DNA of 15,759 nucleotides, taken from positions 1 to 15,759 of the forward strand of contig JBEIOK010000054.1 in NCBI GenBank assembly GCA_040377605.1, written 5' to 3'. The stretch's first letter is position 1. Every line of letters begins with the position of its first letter. This document shows, one piece after another, positions 1 through 7,963 of this stretch. The notes below the pieces were generated by a model that was not told the origin of the DNA, did not search any database, and saw nothing but the letters and a program-made list of their open reading frames with translations. Made by a program: the position numbers and the translations under genes. Source of the stretch: Solimonas sp040377605. GTDB lineage: Bacteria; Pseudomonadota; Gammaproteobacteria; Nevskiales; Nevskiaceae.

Positions 1-936
<936 letters not shown>

Positions 937-1010
937 CCGCGCCTCGCTAGCGCCCGGACCGGGGGGATCGCGGGACCCGGCGAGCGGCCGCGGATGAAGC
1001 ATGCGATGTC

Positions 1011-4000
1011 TTATTGCGGCGCGACGCGCACCCGGAACAGCAGGTCGCCGGTGCTGCGGTAACTGCCGGTACGGGGCAGCGGCGGCGGTTGCGGGTTCTG
1101 GGGATCGACCAGCGGACCGAAGCCGGCCTTCTCGATGCCGGTGATCGCGATGTTCGCAAAGCCGCTGCTCTGGATGACGATCAGATCGGTGCCGCCGACC
1201 TGACGTGGCGCTTTGAAGATGAAGGTTTCGTCGAAGGGGATCACCTGATCGGCGGCGGTGCATTGCGCCACCCAGAGCACGGGCGTGCGCGGCTGACCGT
1301 CGGTACCGCGGATCAGACTGTCACCGTTGCCTCCGACCGGCAGATACGGTGTCGTGCCGTTCTCAAAGCGTGTCGCGAGGCCGCTGAACGCTGAAACTTC
1401 TACGAAGCCGCTGAGCCCTGCGCACCGCAACTCGCCCTCCACGCGGACCGGTGTGTCCTGCGTGATTTCGAGATAGCTGAAGCCGTTCATCACGCCGTTG
1501 GCACTGCTTGCGGCACAGCCATTGGGCTCCTCGCTCTCGTAGCGGCAATTGCCAGCCAGATCGGCCTGCAGGCGTAGGCCTAGCGTGCCGTCAGGCTCGG
1601 CATAGATGCGCAACTCGCCCTGCGTGCTGCCGTTGAAGCGGGCGCTGCGGCACTGCGGATCGCCCTCGCGATAAGCGGTGAAATCGGTGCTGAACAGGGC
1701 CGAGCGCTGCTCGCTGCGCTGGACCCACAGGTCCTGCGGCGGCGGGATCTGCGGCGGAATCACGACATCTTCGGGCGCTGCCGTGCTCAGCAGAATCGCT
1801 TCGGAGTCCACGGTGCTGTACGGCGGACAACCCTCGCCACCATCAGAGTCCGTACCGATGCCGCCGCCGCTGAATCCGCCGCCTGAGTAGTGAATCTTGC
1901 GCAGGCATTGCAGCGAGACGGGGGCACTGAAGTCTTCGCTGAGGCTGCTGTCGGCGCGCGAGGTAGCACGCACCTGAACCGTGCCGGGCTGGCCGGCACG
2001 CACGACGATGCGCTGCACCGCCTGGTCATCCGTCTGGCTGACCAGCGTCCCGCCGCTGACCTGCAGGTTCACACCCCGTTCGTTGGGCCGGAAGCCGGTG
2101 AGGGTCGCGGTGAGTTCGAACTCGGTCCCCGGCGTCAGGCATCCGGCGCTGGAGGAGAGTTCGAGCTTGCCGCCGGTATCGATCGTGGCGATGCGGGCGC
2201 GGTCGTCCGGAGGCAGCGTCGGATTCAGCGTGTCGAAGGTGATCTGCACCGGGAACTGCTCGCGATCCTGCGCCGTCTTCACGCGCACGGTGAACAGATC
2301 GCCGTCCCGCTGGCGGCTGAGGATCACGTGATCCAGCGCAACGCCCGACTGACCGCCGGCGCTGGTGATTTCGGCAACGAGGTTGGCCTTGTCGACCTCC
2401 GAGTTGGCGATCGTTGCCGAGATCTCGACGATGTCCCCCGGCTGCTCGACCCGCGCAAAGCTCGGCAGCAGTGACAGGATCTGCGGGTTGACGGCGATCG
2501 CGCGGCGTTCGACGAAGGCGCTGGCGATCTCGCCGAACTTCTCGCCGCGCAAGCGCACGCGCAGTTCCGAGGTGCCCAGTGCGATGCCGCGGTAGGTGCG
2601 GTGCGACAGGCGCTCGACGGACGCCCCCTCGATCGTCGCTTCAGTCCATTCCTCGTCCGAGACATCGATCGGTCCGTACAGCGGCGCCTCGATCTTGATG
2701 CAGGCGTCCCGGGTCAGCTCGTTGATCGCATTGTTGATCTGCACCGCACCGCCGACGCTGGCCACCGACACCACGGTGCCGACCGGACCGGGAATCAGGC
2801 CCAGGGAATTGACCAGCCCATCGAGAATGACGTTGCTGATGTTGAACTCGTCACCGCTGGCCCTCACCGATGCGACCTCCCAGCGGCCGGGCCGGCTGAG
2901 TGGACGGTCCTCGATCAGCAGCGTATCGGCATCGCGCACCGAGTACGCGGTAATGCGCTTGGGCTCCAGTGCCCGGCGCGCGCCCTCCACGGTCTTGATC
3001 ACGAACAGCGCGTTGCCCGCCGTGTTGGCGGCGCTGGCCGGTGCACCGCTGGTGCTGACGCCCGCCGTGCCCAGCAGCTGGCCGATGCGGGTGAAGCCGC
3101 TCTCCTCGATCAGGTAGCCCTGCTCGGCGGCAAGCATGCGCGCTGACAATTCCGCGGCATTGCTGATGCGCAGCGGGTTCGGCGGAAACTGCTGGCCCGC
3201 GCATAGCGCATTCTTGGCGACTGCAGCGTCCTCGCGCCGCGGCGCAACAGCCGGATCGCGGATCGGCGTGGGAATCGCGTCGAGCTGTGCCACTGCGGAT
3301 GCCAGCGCGACATCGAGCCCGGCCGCCGCAAACAGGCCGGCGAGCACCCGGTCACCCGTACTGACCGACTGCTGGGCCTGCTCCCGCAGCGAGCCACGGC
3401 TGGCATCGGCCGCCAGCAGGCGCTTGGCGATGGCGAAGGCCGCCAGGTCCGGCGCGACCGTGTCGGCGGTCGCCGTGGCCAGCGCGGCCGGGTCCGCGCC
3501 CATGACGCGGATGCTGGCATCGACCCAGGTTTCCAGCAGATCAACCACCGTCAGGGCAAAGGCCGGATCGCGATCCGGCAAGCCGGTGACCTGCAGCGGT
3601 ACGGCCGGACAGTGGCGAGTCCCGTCGCCGATCTCGATCAGCAGGGCACCGCCGCTGAGCGGCGTCGCCGGATGGATCGGCGCTGCAAATTCCTGCGGCA
3701 GGCCCGATGGCACCGGCTGGAAGTACGCTGCGCCGACGGTGTCGCCACTGGCGCTGCGCGCAATCACGCGAATCCCGGGCTCACCCAGATCCGGCGGCAG
3801 GCCGCTGACCATGATGCGATCACCGGGGGCTGCAGTGGTGGGCGTCAGCGTCACGGTGCAGGCCGCAGGCCGGCCCAGCGGTGCGGCCAGTACCGTCCGT
3901 GGGTCGGTCGCGGCGGGCGGAACGCCGCCGGTGTCGCCGCCACCGCCACAGGCCGTCAGCGTGGCCAGCCACATCAGACCGGCTAGCCGGCGGTGGCCAG

Positions 4001-4022
4001 GCATCGAGAGAAAGCTGCGCAT
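1011..4022 (-). CDS. Large secreted lipoprotein of unknown function (1003 aa)
   Basis: I do not recognise a family. The N-terminus is a lipoprotein signal: a basic start, a hydrophobic core and the lipobox LTAC with Cys25, followed by a Gly-rich tether (CGGGGDTGG). This implies export and lipid anchoring. Much of the protein is beta-rich and Ig-like in character, for example around residues 620-710. A Gly-rich hinge (HYSGGGFSGGG) lies near residues 711-725, and a C-terminal region with several Cys follows. No catalytic motif or membrane helix stands out after the signal. Two in-frame ATGs lie at 4028 and 4022. The GAGG Shine-Dalgarno (4031-4034) sits 2 nt from the first and 8 nt from the second, so I chose 4022. 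The next gene upstream on the same strand is phoD, 118 bp away, so coupling is uncertain. A role in cell-surface binding is only a guess. Confidence 0.8.
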   Translation of the reverse strand: MRSFLSMPGHRRLAGLMWLATLTACGGGGDTGGVPPAATDPRTVLAAPLGRPAACTVTLTPTTAAPGDRIMVSGLPPDLGEPGIRVIARSASGDTVGAAYFQPVPSGLPQEFAAPIHPATPLSGGALLIEIGDGTRHCPAVPLQVTGLPDRDPAFALTVVDLLETWVDASIRVMGADPAALATATADTVAPDLAAFAIAKRLLAADASRGSLREQAQQSVSTGDRVLAGLFAAAGLDVALASAVAQLDAIPTPIRDPAVAPRREDAAVAKNALCAGQQFPPNPLRISNAAELSARMLAAEQGYLIEESGFTRIGQLLGTAGVSTSGAPASAANTAGNALFVIKTVEGARRALEPKRITAYSVRDADTLLIEDRPLSRPGRWEVASVRASGDEFNISNVILDGLVNSLGLIPGPVGTVVSVASVGGAVQINNAINELTRDACIKIEAPLYGPIDVSDEEWTEATIEGASVERLSHRTYRGIALGTSELRVRLRGEKFGEIASAFVERRAIAVNPQILSLLPSFARVEQPGDIVEISATIANSEVDKANLVAEITSAGGQSGVALDHVILSRQRDGDLFTVRVKTAQDREQFPVQITFDTLNPTLPPDDRARIATIDTGGKLELSSSAGCLTPGTEFELTATLTGFRPNERGVNLQVSGGTLVSQTDDQAVQRIVVRAGQPGTVQVRATSRADSSLSEDFSAPVSLQCLRKIHYSGGGFSGGGIGTDSDGGEGCPPYSTVDSEAILLSTAAPEDVVIPPQIPPPQDLWVQRSEQRSALFSTDFTAYREGDPQCRSARFNGSTQGELRIYAEPDGTLGLRLQADLAGNCRYESEEPNGCAASSANGVMNGFSYLEITQDTPVRVEGELRCAGLSGFVEVSAFSGLATRFENGTTPYLPVGGNGDSLIRGTDGQPRTPVLWVAQCTAADQVIPFDETFIFKAPRQVGGTDLIVIQSSGFANIAITGIEKAGFGPLVDPQNPQPPPLPRTGSYRSTGDLLFRVRVAPQ

Positions 4023-4032
4023 CGTCATGTCC

Positions 4033-4060
4033 TCGGAAAATCCAGTGGGGGGCTTTCCGA
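4033..4060 (-). promoter_or_regulatory. Inverted repeat overlapping the lipoprotein ribosome-binding site
   Basis: Perfect 7-bp arms TCGGAAA (4033-4039) and TTTCCGA (4054-4060) flank a 14-nt loop just upstream of the lipoprotein start. One arm overlaps the last bases of the GAGG ribosome-binding site. In RNA this could form a hairpin that hides the site; in DNA it could be an operator. Its function is inferred from position only. Confidence 0.35.
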
Positions 4061-4140
4061 AACAACGAGGCTTTCACCGCAAATGCGACATCCGCCGCCA
4101 CGCGACTGTGACGGCGGTCTCAACTAGGGGCCGCGATCCG

Positions 4141-5787
4141 TTACGGCGCTGGGGGTGCCGCATCCGCGCGTGGGGTGCTGGGTCCTCCGGCGTTGCGCAG
4201 TCGGTTCTCGCCGCTGCGCGTGAACAGCGCCGCGCCGAACTGTTCGGCGCTGTCCGGTTCGAGGATCGAGTCGACGTACCACCATTCGCCTTGCGTGCGC
4301 TCCGGCGTGATGTCCAGCAGCACGTACCCGTGGCGCTGTCCCTCGAAGTACTTGATCTGCGGGTCGGCGACGCGAAACGCGAGCTGCAGCAGCGGTGTCG
4401 TGCCCTCCGGGAATCCGCCGGAGGTGACCGACGGCGAGACAAACTCCACGCCCAGCGCCTTGATCAGGCCCAGGTCCAGCGGATCGCCGACGGTGTTGTC
4501 GAGCAGGGTGCGCAACTCGCCCGGATCGCGGTACACCTCATTGCCCCAGGAGCTGTGGATGTCACCGGTCAGCACCACCACGTTGTCGACGCGACCGGCT
4601 TCGATCGCATCAAGCACGCGGTCGCGCGCTGCCGGGTAGCCGTCCCACTGGTCGCCGTTGATCGCCAGCAGCTCTTCGGCCAGCGACGTGCCGAGCAGCG
4701 ACAGGTCGGGCAGCGAGGCCAGACGCAGCTGGCTGAACATGACCTGCTGACCGAGCAGCTTCCAGCGCGCCGTCGAGCGCGTCAGATTGCCGGCCAGCCA
4801 CTGCTCCTGCGCCGGCCCCAGCAATTGCCGCGCCGGATCGTTGAGCCCGCCCTGGCCGAGCGGCTGGATGCCCAGCTGCACCTCGCGACCGTACAGGCGC
4901 GTGTCGAGCATCAGCAGGTCCACGAGATCGCCGAACACGAACTGGCGCCAGATGCGCTGCGGATCGCGCGGATCGGCAACGCGGATCGGCAGCCATTCGA
5001 AGTAGGCGAGGATCGAGGCTGCCTTGCGCAGCGGCCATTCGCCTTCTTCGCCCTCGGTGTGATTCTCGGCCCCGTCACGCCAGGAGTCGTTGGTGGACTC
5101 GTGGTCGTCCCAGACCGCGATCAGCGGGTGCTGGCGCGTCATCTCCTGCAGATCCGGATCGGTGCGGTACTGCGCGTGGCGATCCCGGTAGTCGGCCAGC
5201 GTCACCATCTCGCGGCCATTGCTGTGTGCGCGGTTCAGGCCTTCGACGCCGCTGGAGCCGGATTCGTAGAGGTAGTCCCCCAGATGGAACACTGCATCGA
5301 GGTCGCGCCGCTCGGCCATGCGGCGATAGACACCGAAGTAGCCACCGGAATAGTTCGAGCAGGAGGTAAATGCAAACCGCAGCCGTTCAACGGAGCCGAC
5401 CGGCAGCGTCTTGGTGCGGCCGATCGGCGAGTTCACGCCACCGGATTCGAAGCGGTACCAGTAATGGGTGCCCGGCTGCAGCCCGGCGACATCGATCTTG
5501 ACCGTGTAGTCGCGCCCCAGATCGGTGACGACGCTGTCGCGGACCACGACGTCCTGCAACGCCGGATCGCGCGCGACCACATAGCCCACCCGCACCGGCG
5601 CGTCCGCGGCTGGCGTGACGCGCGTCCACAGGATCACGCGGTCGGACAGCGGGTCGCCGCTGGCGACGCCATGCTCGAACTGCACCGGAGTCGCGCCGTC
5701 GGCGAGATCCGTGCTGCTGCCGCAGCCCGGCAGCAGTGCAGCACCCGACAAAACGCCCAGCCCCTTGAGTACACGACGACGCTGCAT
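4141..5787 (-). CDS. phoD: PhoD-family alkaline phosphatase/phosphodiesterase, Tat-exported lipoprotein
   Basis: Metal-dependent phosphoesterase of the PhoD family, which releases phosphate from phosphomono- and diesters outside the cytoplasm. The ATG at 5787 gives 548 aa starting with a twin-arginine signal (RRRVLKG, residues 3-9). A lipobox-like LLPGC ends at Cys22, so a Tat-exported lipoprotein is likely. An N-terminal PhoD beta domain (about 35-130) is followed by the metallophosphatase core: SCSNY (142-146; its Cys is an iron ligand in characterised PhoD), HLGDYLYE (168-175), WDDHE (226-230) and a late LTGDIHSSW segment. Length is normal for the family. A longer upstream open frame exists but runs through the DUF4396 gene. 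A G-rich stretch (GGGGGG) precedes the chosen ATG. A TTGACG lies upstream near 5840 but lacks a good -10 at normal spacing. No PHO box could be recognised. Confidence 0.92.
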   Translation of the reverse strand: MQRRRVLKGLGVLSGAALLPGCGSSTDLADGATPVQFEHGVASGDPLSDRVILWTRVTPAADAPVRVGYVVARDPALQDVVVRDSVVTDLGRDYTVKIDVAGLQPGTHYWYRFESGGVNSPIGRTKTLPVGSVERLRFAFTSCSNYSGGYFGVYRRMAERRDLDAVFHLGDYLYESGSSGVEGLNRAHSNGREMVTLADYRDRHAQYRTDPDLQEMTRQHPLIAVWDDHESTNDSWRDGAENHTEGEEGEWPLRKAASILAYFEWLPIRVADPRDPQRIWRQFVFGDLVDLLMLDTRLYGREVQLGIQPLGQGGLNDPARQLLGPAQEQWLAGNLTRSTARWKLLGQQVMFSQLRLASLPDLSLLGTSLAEELLAINGDQWDGYPAARDRVLDAIEAGRVDNVVVLTGDIHSSWGNEVYRDPGELRTLLDNTVGDPLDLGLIKALGVEFVSPSVTSGGFPEGTTPLLQLAFRVADPQIKYFEGQRHGYVLLDITPERTQGEWWYVDSILEPDSAEQFGAALFTRSGENRLRNAGGPSTPRADAAPPAP

Positions 5788-5897
5788 GGTCACACCCCCC
5801 CGGAATGGAATCGATCCGGAGTATCGCCGGTCTGCGTCAAGGATTTGTGAATCGGCGTGATGGCGGGGGATCGGCGGGGTGCCGCGACCGCCACCGT

Positions 5898-6428
5898 TCA
5901 ATGGCACTGCTTCAGATTGCGCGACAGCAGCCATTGGTTGACGGGCAGCGCCGCGAGATAGCCGGCGAGGGCGGCGATGCCAAAGGCGATCCAGTACTGC
6001 GGGTGCAGCAGGCTCATGCCGGGGCCCATGCCGCCGAGGTGGTAGTCGACGACGTTCATCACCAGTTCCATCACCGAGATCGACACGACCTCGCCGAGCC
6101 AGACGATCTTGAATGCCTGCGCGACCGTGAGGCCGCGGCGCACCATCGGAAAAATCGTCAGCGCGAAGCCGAAGACGAAGGCCAGCGTCACCGCGAGTGC
6201 GATCGTCGCGCCGACGCTCCAGCCGAGGCTGACGCCGATCGCCAGGCCAGTCCATTCACCGATCGCGCAGCCGGTGAGGCAGTGCAAGGTGATACGCGCG
6301 GCCGTGGCCCAGCGGTGGTCGACGGCCGCATGGCCCTGCGCGGCGTGCGGGGCTGCAGGCGCACCATGCTGAGGGGTTGCGTGCGCCGCCGGCTTGTTTT
6401 CCGGCCCCTGGCAGCAGGACTCGCTCAC
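5898..6428 (-). CDS. DUF4396 family membrane protein
   Basis: The 176-aa protein starts at a GTG (6428) that overlaps the merR stop codon. A GGAG ribosome-binding site lies 7 nt upstream of this GTG inside merR, so the two genes are translationally coupled. The N-terminal 40 residues are rich in Cys, His and Ala (CC at 5-6, several His), suggesting metal contact. About four membrane segments follow, near 55-72, 74-95, 108-128 and 145-165. The family hallmark HCLTGCAIGE (H49, C50, C54, E58) opens the first. Further His residues lie at membrane edges (H130, H142), and the chain ends in Cys-His. The family has no established biochemical function. Being the last gene of a MerR-controlled, DmeF-linked unit argues for a role in metal handling, such as transport or sensing. 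That role is inference. Confidence 0.85.
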   Translation of the reverse strand: MSESCCQGPENKPAAHATPQHGAPAAPHAAQGHAAVDHRWATAARITLHCLTGCAIGEWTGLAIGVSLGWSVGATIALAVTLAFVFGFALTIFPMVRRGLTVAQAFKIVWLGEVVSISVMELVMNVVDYHLGGMGPGMSLLHPQYWIAFGIAALAGYLAALPVNQWLLSRNLKQCH

Positions 6429-6838
6429 TTCGTGTCTCCGGCGGTCAGCGCCTTGAGGATCGGGCATTCGTGCGGCGTGCCGTGACCGGGGCAGGCCTGC
6501 ACCAGTTGCCGCAGGCCGTTGCGCACGCGCTCCAGTTCCTCGATGCGGGCGTCGAGTTCCGCGAGCCGTGCGGCTGCGGTGGCGTGCACGCCGGGGACGC
6601 CCTGCTCGTTCTGCTGCGACAGCTCCAGCAGGCCGCGGATCTCCTCCAGCGAAAACCCGAGCTGCTTGGCGCGGCGGATAAACCGCAGGCGCTGCACGTC
6701 CTCATCGCGATAGGCGCGATAGCCCGAGGCGCGGCGCGGCGGTTCCGGCAGCAGGCCGTTGCGCTCGTAGTAGCGCACCGTGTCGATGCCGACGCCGCTG
6801 GATTGGGCGAGGCGGCTGATGGTCAGCGACTGGGCCAT
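6425..6838 (-). CDS. MerR-family metal-responsive transcriptional regulator
   Basis: A 137-aa regulator of the MerR family, which bends and untwists promoters with over-long spacers when it binds a metal. The N-terminal winged helix-turn-helix contains the hallmark DTVRYYERNGLL (19-30) and YRAYRDEDV (40-48). A dimerisation helix follows (about 85-113). The C-terminal metal loop is CPGHGTPHEC, with C116 and C125 nine residues apart, as in the ZntR/PbrR/MerR divalent-metal members. H119 and H123 lie in the loop. The position matching the cross-subunit Cys of ZntR (Cys79 there) appears to be Val81 here. A strong AGGAGG ribosome-binding site lies 10 nt before the ATG at 6838. The gene has its own MerR-type promoter in the 79-bp gap after dmeF. 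Its inducer is likely Co, Ni, Zn, Cd or Pb; which one cannot be read from sequence. Confidence 0.93.
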   Translation of the reverse strand: MAQSLTISRLAQSSGVGIDTVRYYERNGLLPEPPRRASGYRAYRDEDVQRLRFIRRAKQLGFSLEEIRGLLELSQQNEQGVPGVHATAAARLAELDARIEELERVRNGLRQLVQACPGHGTPHECPILKALTAGDTK

Positions 6839-6875
6839 GGTGGAAACCCTCCTGGTGGCTTCGAGATGCGACGCC

Positions 6876-6907
6876 AGTGTGCGCTCTGGACCGGGGTCCG
6901 GAGTCAA
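6876..6907 (-). promoter_or_regulatory. MerR-type promoter/operator of merR and the DUF4396 gene
   Basis: Read on the minus strand: -35 box TTGACT (6907-6902), a 20-bp spacer CCGGACCCCGGTCCAGAGCG (6901-6882) and -10 box CACACT (6881-6876). The spacer holds an imperfect dyad (6884-6903) built on GGACC/GGTCC. A spacer of 19-20 bp with a centred dyad is the known signature of MerR-family control. The predicted transcript starts near 6869, about 31 nt before the merR ATG. It matches the dmeF promoter in architecture and core sequence, implying autoregulation. Confidence 0.78.
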
Positions 6908-6917
6908 GGCCGCATGC

Positions 6918-7925
6918 TTATCCAGCGCAATCCGCGCAGCCCTGCACTTCGATGGTGACGTGCGCCAGCGCGTCGATGCCGGCCAGACGCTGCTGATAGG
7001 TGGCGACCGTCGTCGGGCCGGCGGTGACGACGACCACGATCGCGGCGAAGCGGCCGGGGCCGACGCGCCACAGGTGCAGGTCGGCGATGCGGTCGCCGTC
7101 GCGCTCGATCTGCGTGCGGATGCGGGCGGCCAGACGCGGGTCGGCGCTGGCATCGAGCAGCACGCGGCCGGTGTCGCGCATCAGGCCCCAGGACCAGCGC
7201 GCGATGACGATCGCCCCGACCACGCCCATCAGCGGGTCCATCCAGGCCCAGCCGATGACACTGCCGGCGATCAACGCCGCAATTGCCATCACCGAAGTCA
7301 GGGCATCCGCGAGCACATGCAGATAGGCCGAGCGCAGATTGTGATCGGCGTGGGCGTGGCCCTGATCGTGATCGTGGTCATGCGCGTGATCATCGCCGTG
7401 ATCGTGATCGTGATCGTGATCGTGATCGTGATCGTGGCCGTGTGCATGTGCGTGCGCAGGATCGTCCTGCAGCAGCAGCGCGCAGACCAGATTCACGCCC
7501 AGCCCCAGCACGGCGACGATGATCGCCTCGCGGTAGTGGATGGTGACCGGTTGCAGCAGGCGTTCAAAGGACTGGAGTGCGATGGCGATCGAAAACACGC
7601 CCAGCAGCAGCGCGCTGGCGAAGCCAGCGAGATCGCCGACCTTGCCGGTGCCGAAGGTGTACCGTGGATCGTCCTGATGACGGCGGGCGTAGGCGTAGGC
7701 GAAGCCGGAAATCGCCAGCGCGCCGGCGTGCGTGGCCATGTGCACGCCGTCGGCGAGCAGGGCCATCGAGCCGAAGACCAGGCCCGCGCCGATCTCCAGC
7801 AGCATCATCGCCGCCGTGATGCCGACCACCCACCAGGCCCGACGCTCGTTACGGGCGTGGTCCGTGCCCAGATAGACGTGCGGATGGCGGTGATGGTCGA
7901 AAGCGTGGGTATGGAGGCCGTTCAT
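6918..7925 (-). CDS. dmeF: Cation diffusion facilitator, DmeF-type Co(II)/Ni(II) efflux transporter
   Basis: A 335-aa inner-membrane metal/proton antiporter of the CDF family. The DmeF subgroup features are a His-rich N-terminus leading to YLGTDHARNERR (18-29), six membrane helices, and a long cytoplasmic His-Asp loop (about 157-195) between helices 4 and 5. The transport site is suggested by ADGVHMATH in helix 2 (H62, H66) and HVLADAL in helix 5 (H203, D207). The C-terminal cytoplasmic domain (about 255-335) includes DLHLWRVGPG and ends in a CADC pair. Characterised DmeF proteins export cobalt and nickel. The ATG at 7925 is preferred over an upstream GTG at 7940, which lies inside the predicted promoter. 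No Shine-Dalgarno is present, consistent with a leaderless mRNA. merR and the DUF4396 gene follow on the same strand. Confidence 0.93.
   Translation of the reverse strand: MNGLHTHAFDHHRHPHVYLGTDHARNERRAWWVVGITAAMMLLEIGAGLVFGSMALLADGVHMATHAGALAISGFAYAYARRHQDDPRYTFGTGKVGDLAGFASALLLGVFSIAIALQSFERLLQPVTIHYREAIIVAVLGLGVNLVCALLLQDDPAHAHAHGHDHDHDHDHDHDHGDDHAHDHDHDQGHAHADHNLRSAYLHVLADALTSVMAIAALIAGSVIGWAWMDPLMGVVGAIVIARWSWGLMRDTGRVLLDASADPRLAARIRTQIERDGDRIADLHLWRVGPGRFAAIVVVVTAGPTTVATYQQRLAGIDALAHVTIEVQGCADCAG
7398..7433 (-). repeat. Hexanucleotide microsatellite encoding the (Asp-His)n loop of DmeF
   Basis: Six perfect tandem copies of GTGATC on the plus strand read as (GATCAC)n on the coding strand, giving alternating Asp-His. 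Degenerate copies continue on both sides (about 7366-7460). Each gain or loss of a unit would keep the frame and add or remove one Asp-His pair in the metal-binding loop. Confidence 0.9.
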
Positions 7926-7931
7926 GGGGCG

Positions 7932-7963
7932 ACAGTGCACCCCGGACCCGGGTCCGGGGTCAA
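7932..7963 (-). promoter_or_regulatory. MerR-type promoter/operator of dmeF
   Basis: Read on the minus strand: -35 box TTGACC (7963-7958), a 20-bp spacer CCGGACCCGGGTCCGGGGTG (7957-7938) and -10 box CACTGT (7937-7932). A perfect 22-bp palindrome (7939-7960, core GGACCCGGGTCC) fills the spacer. The -35 box contains the stop codon of tag. Counting the usual 6-7 nt from the -10 box puts transcription start at or next to the dmeF ATG (7925). It shares layout and the GGACC/GGTCC core with the merR promoter at 6876-6907. Confidence 0.8.

Noticed and set aside
937..1010. Bidirectional terminator between cysS and the lipoprotein gene
   Set aside because: GC-rich partial complementarity exists, but no clean stem with a T tract; too weak to list.
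3136..5850. A 904-codon plus-strand open frame opposite the lipoprotein and phoD
   Set aside because: It is the antisense shadow of two well-supported minus-strand genes in GC-rich DNA. The translation is Arg/Gln/Ala-rich with no domain, and it crosses the gap between the two real genes.
4141..6255. Extended 704-codon version of the PhoD gene
   Set aside because: The upstream part runs through the DUF4396 gene and lacks family similarity. The Tat signal starts at the ATG at 5787.
7398..7433. Short tandem repeats as a CRISPR-like or iteron array
   Set aside because: The 6-bp unit is in frame inside dmeF and codes for the His-rich loop; there are no spacers or origin features.
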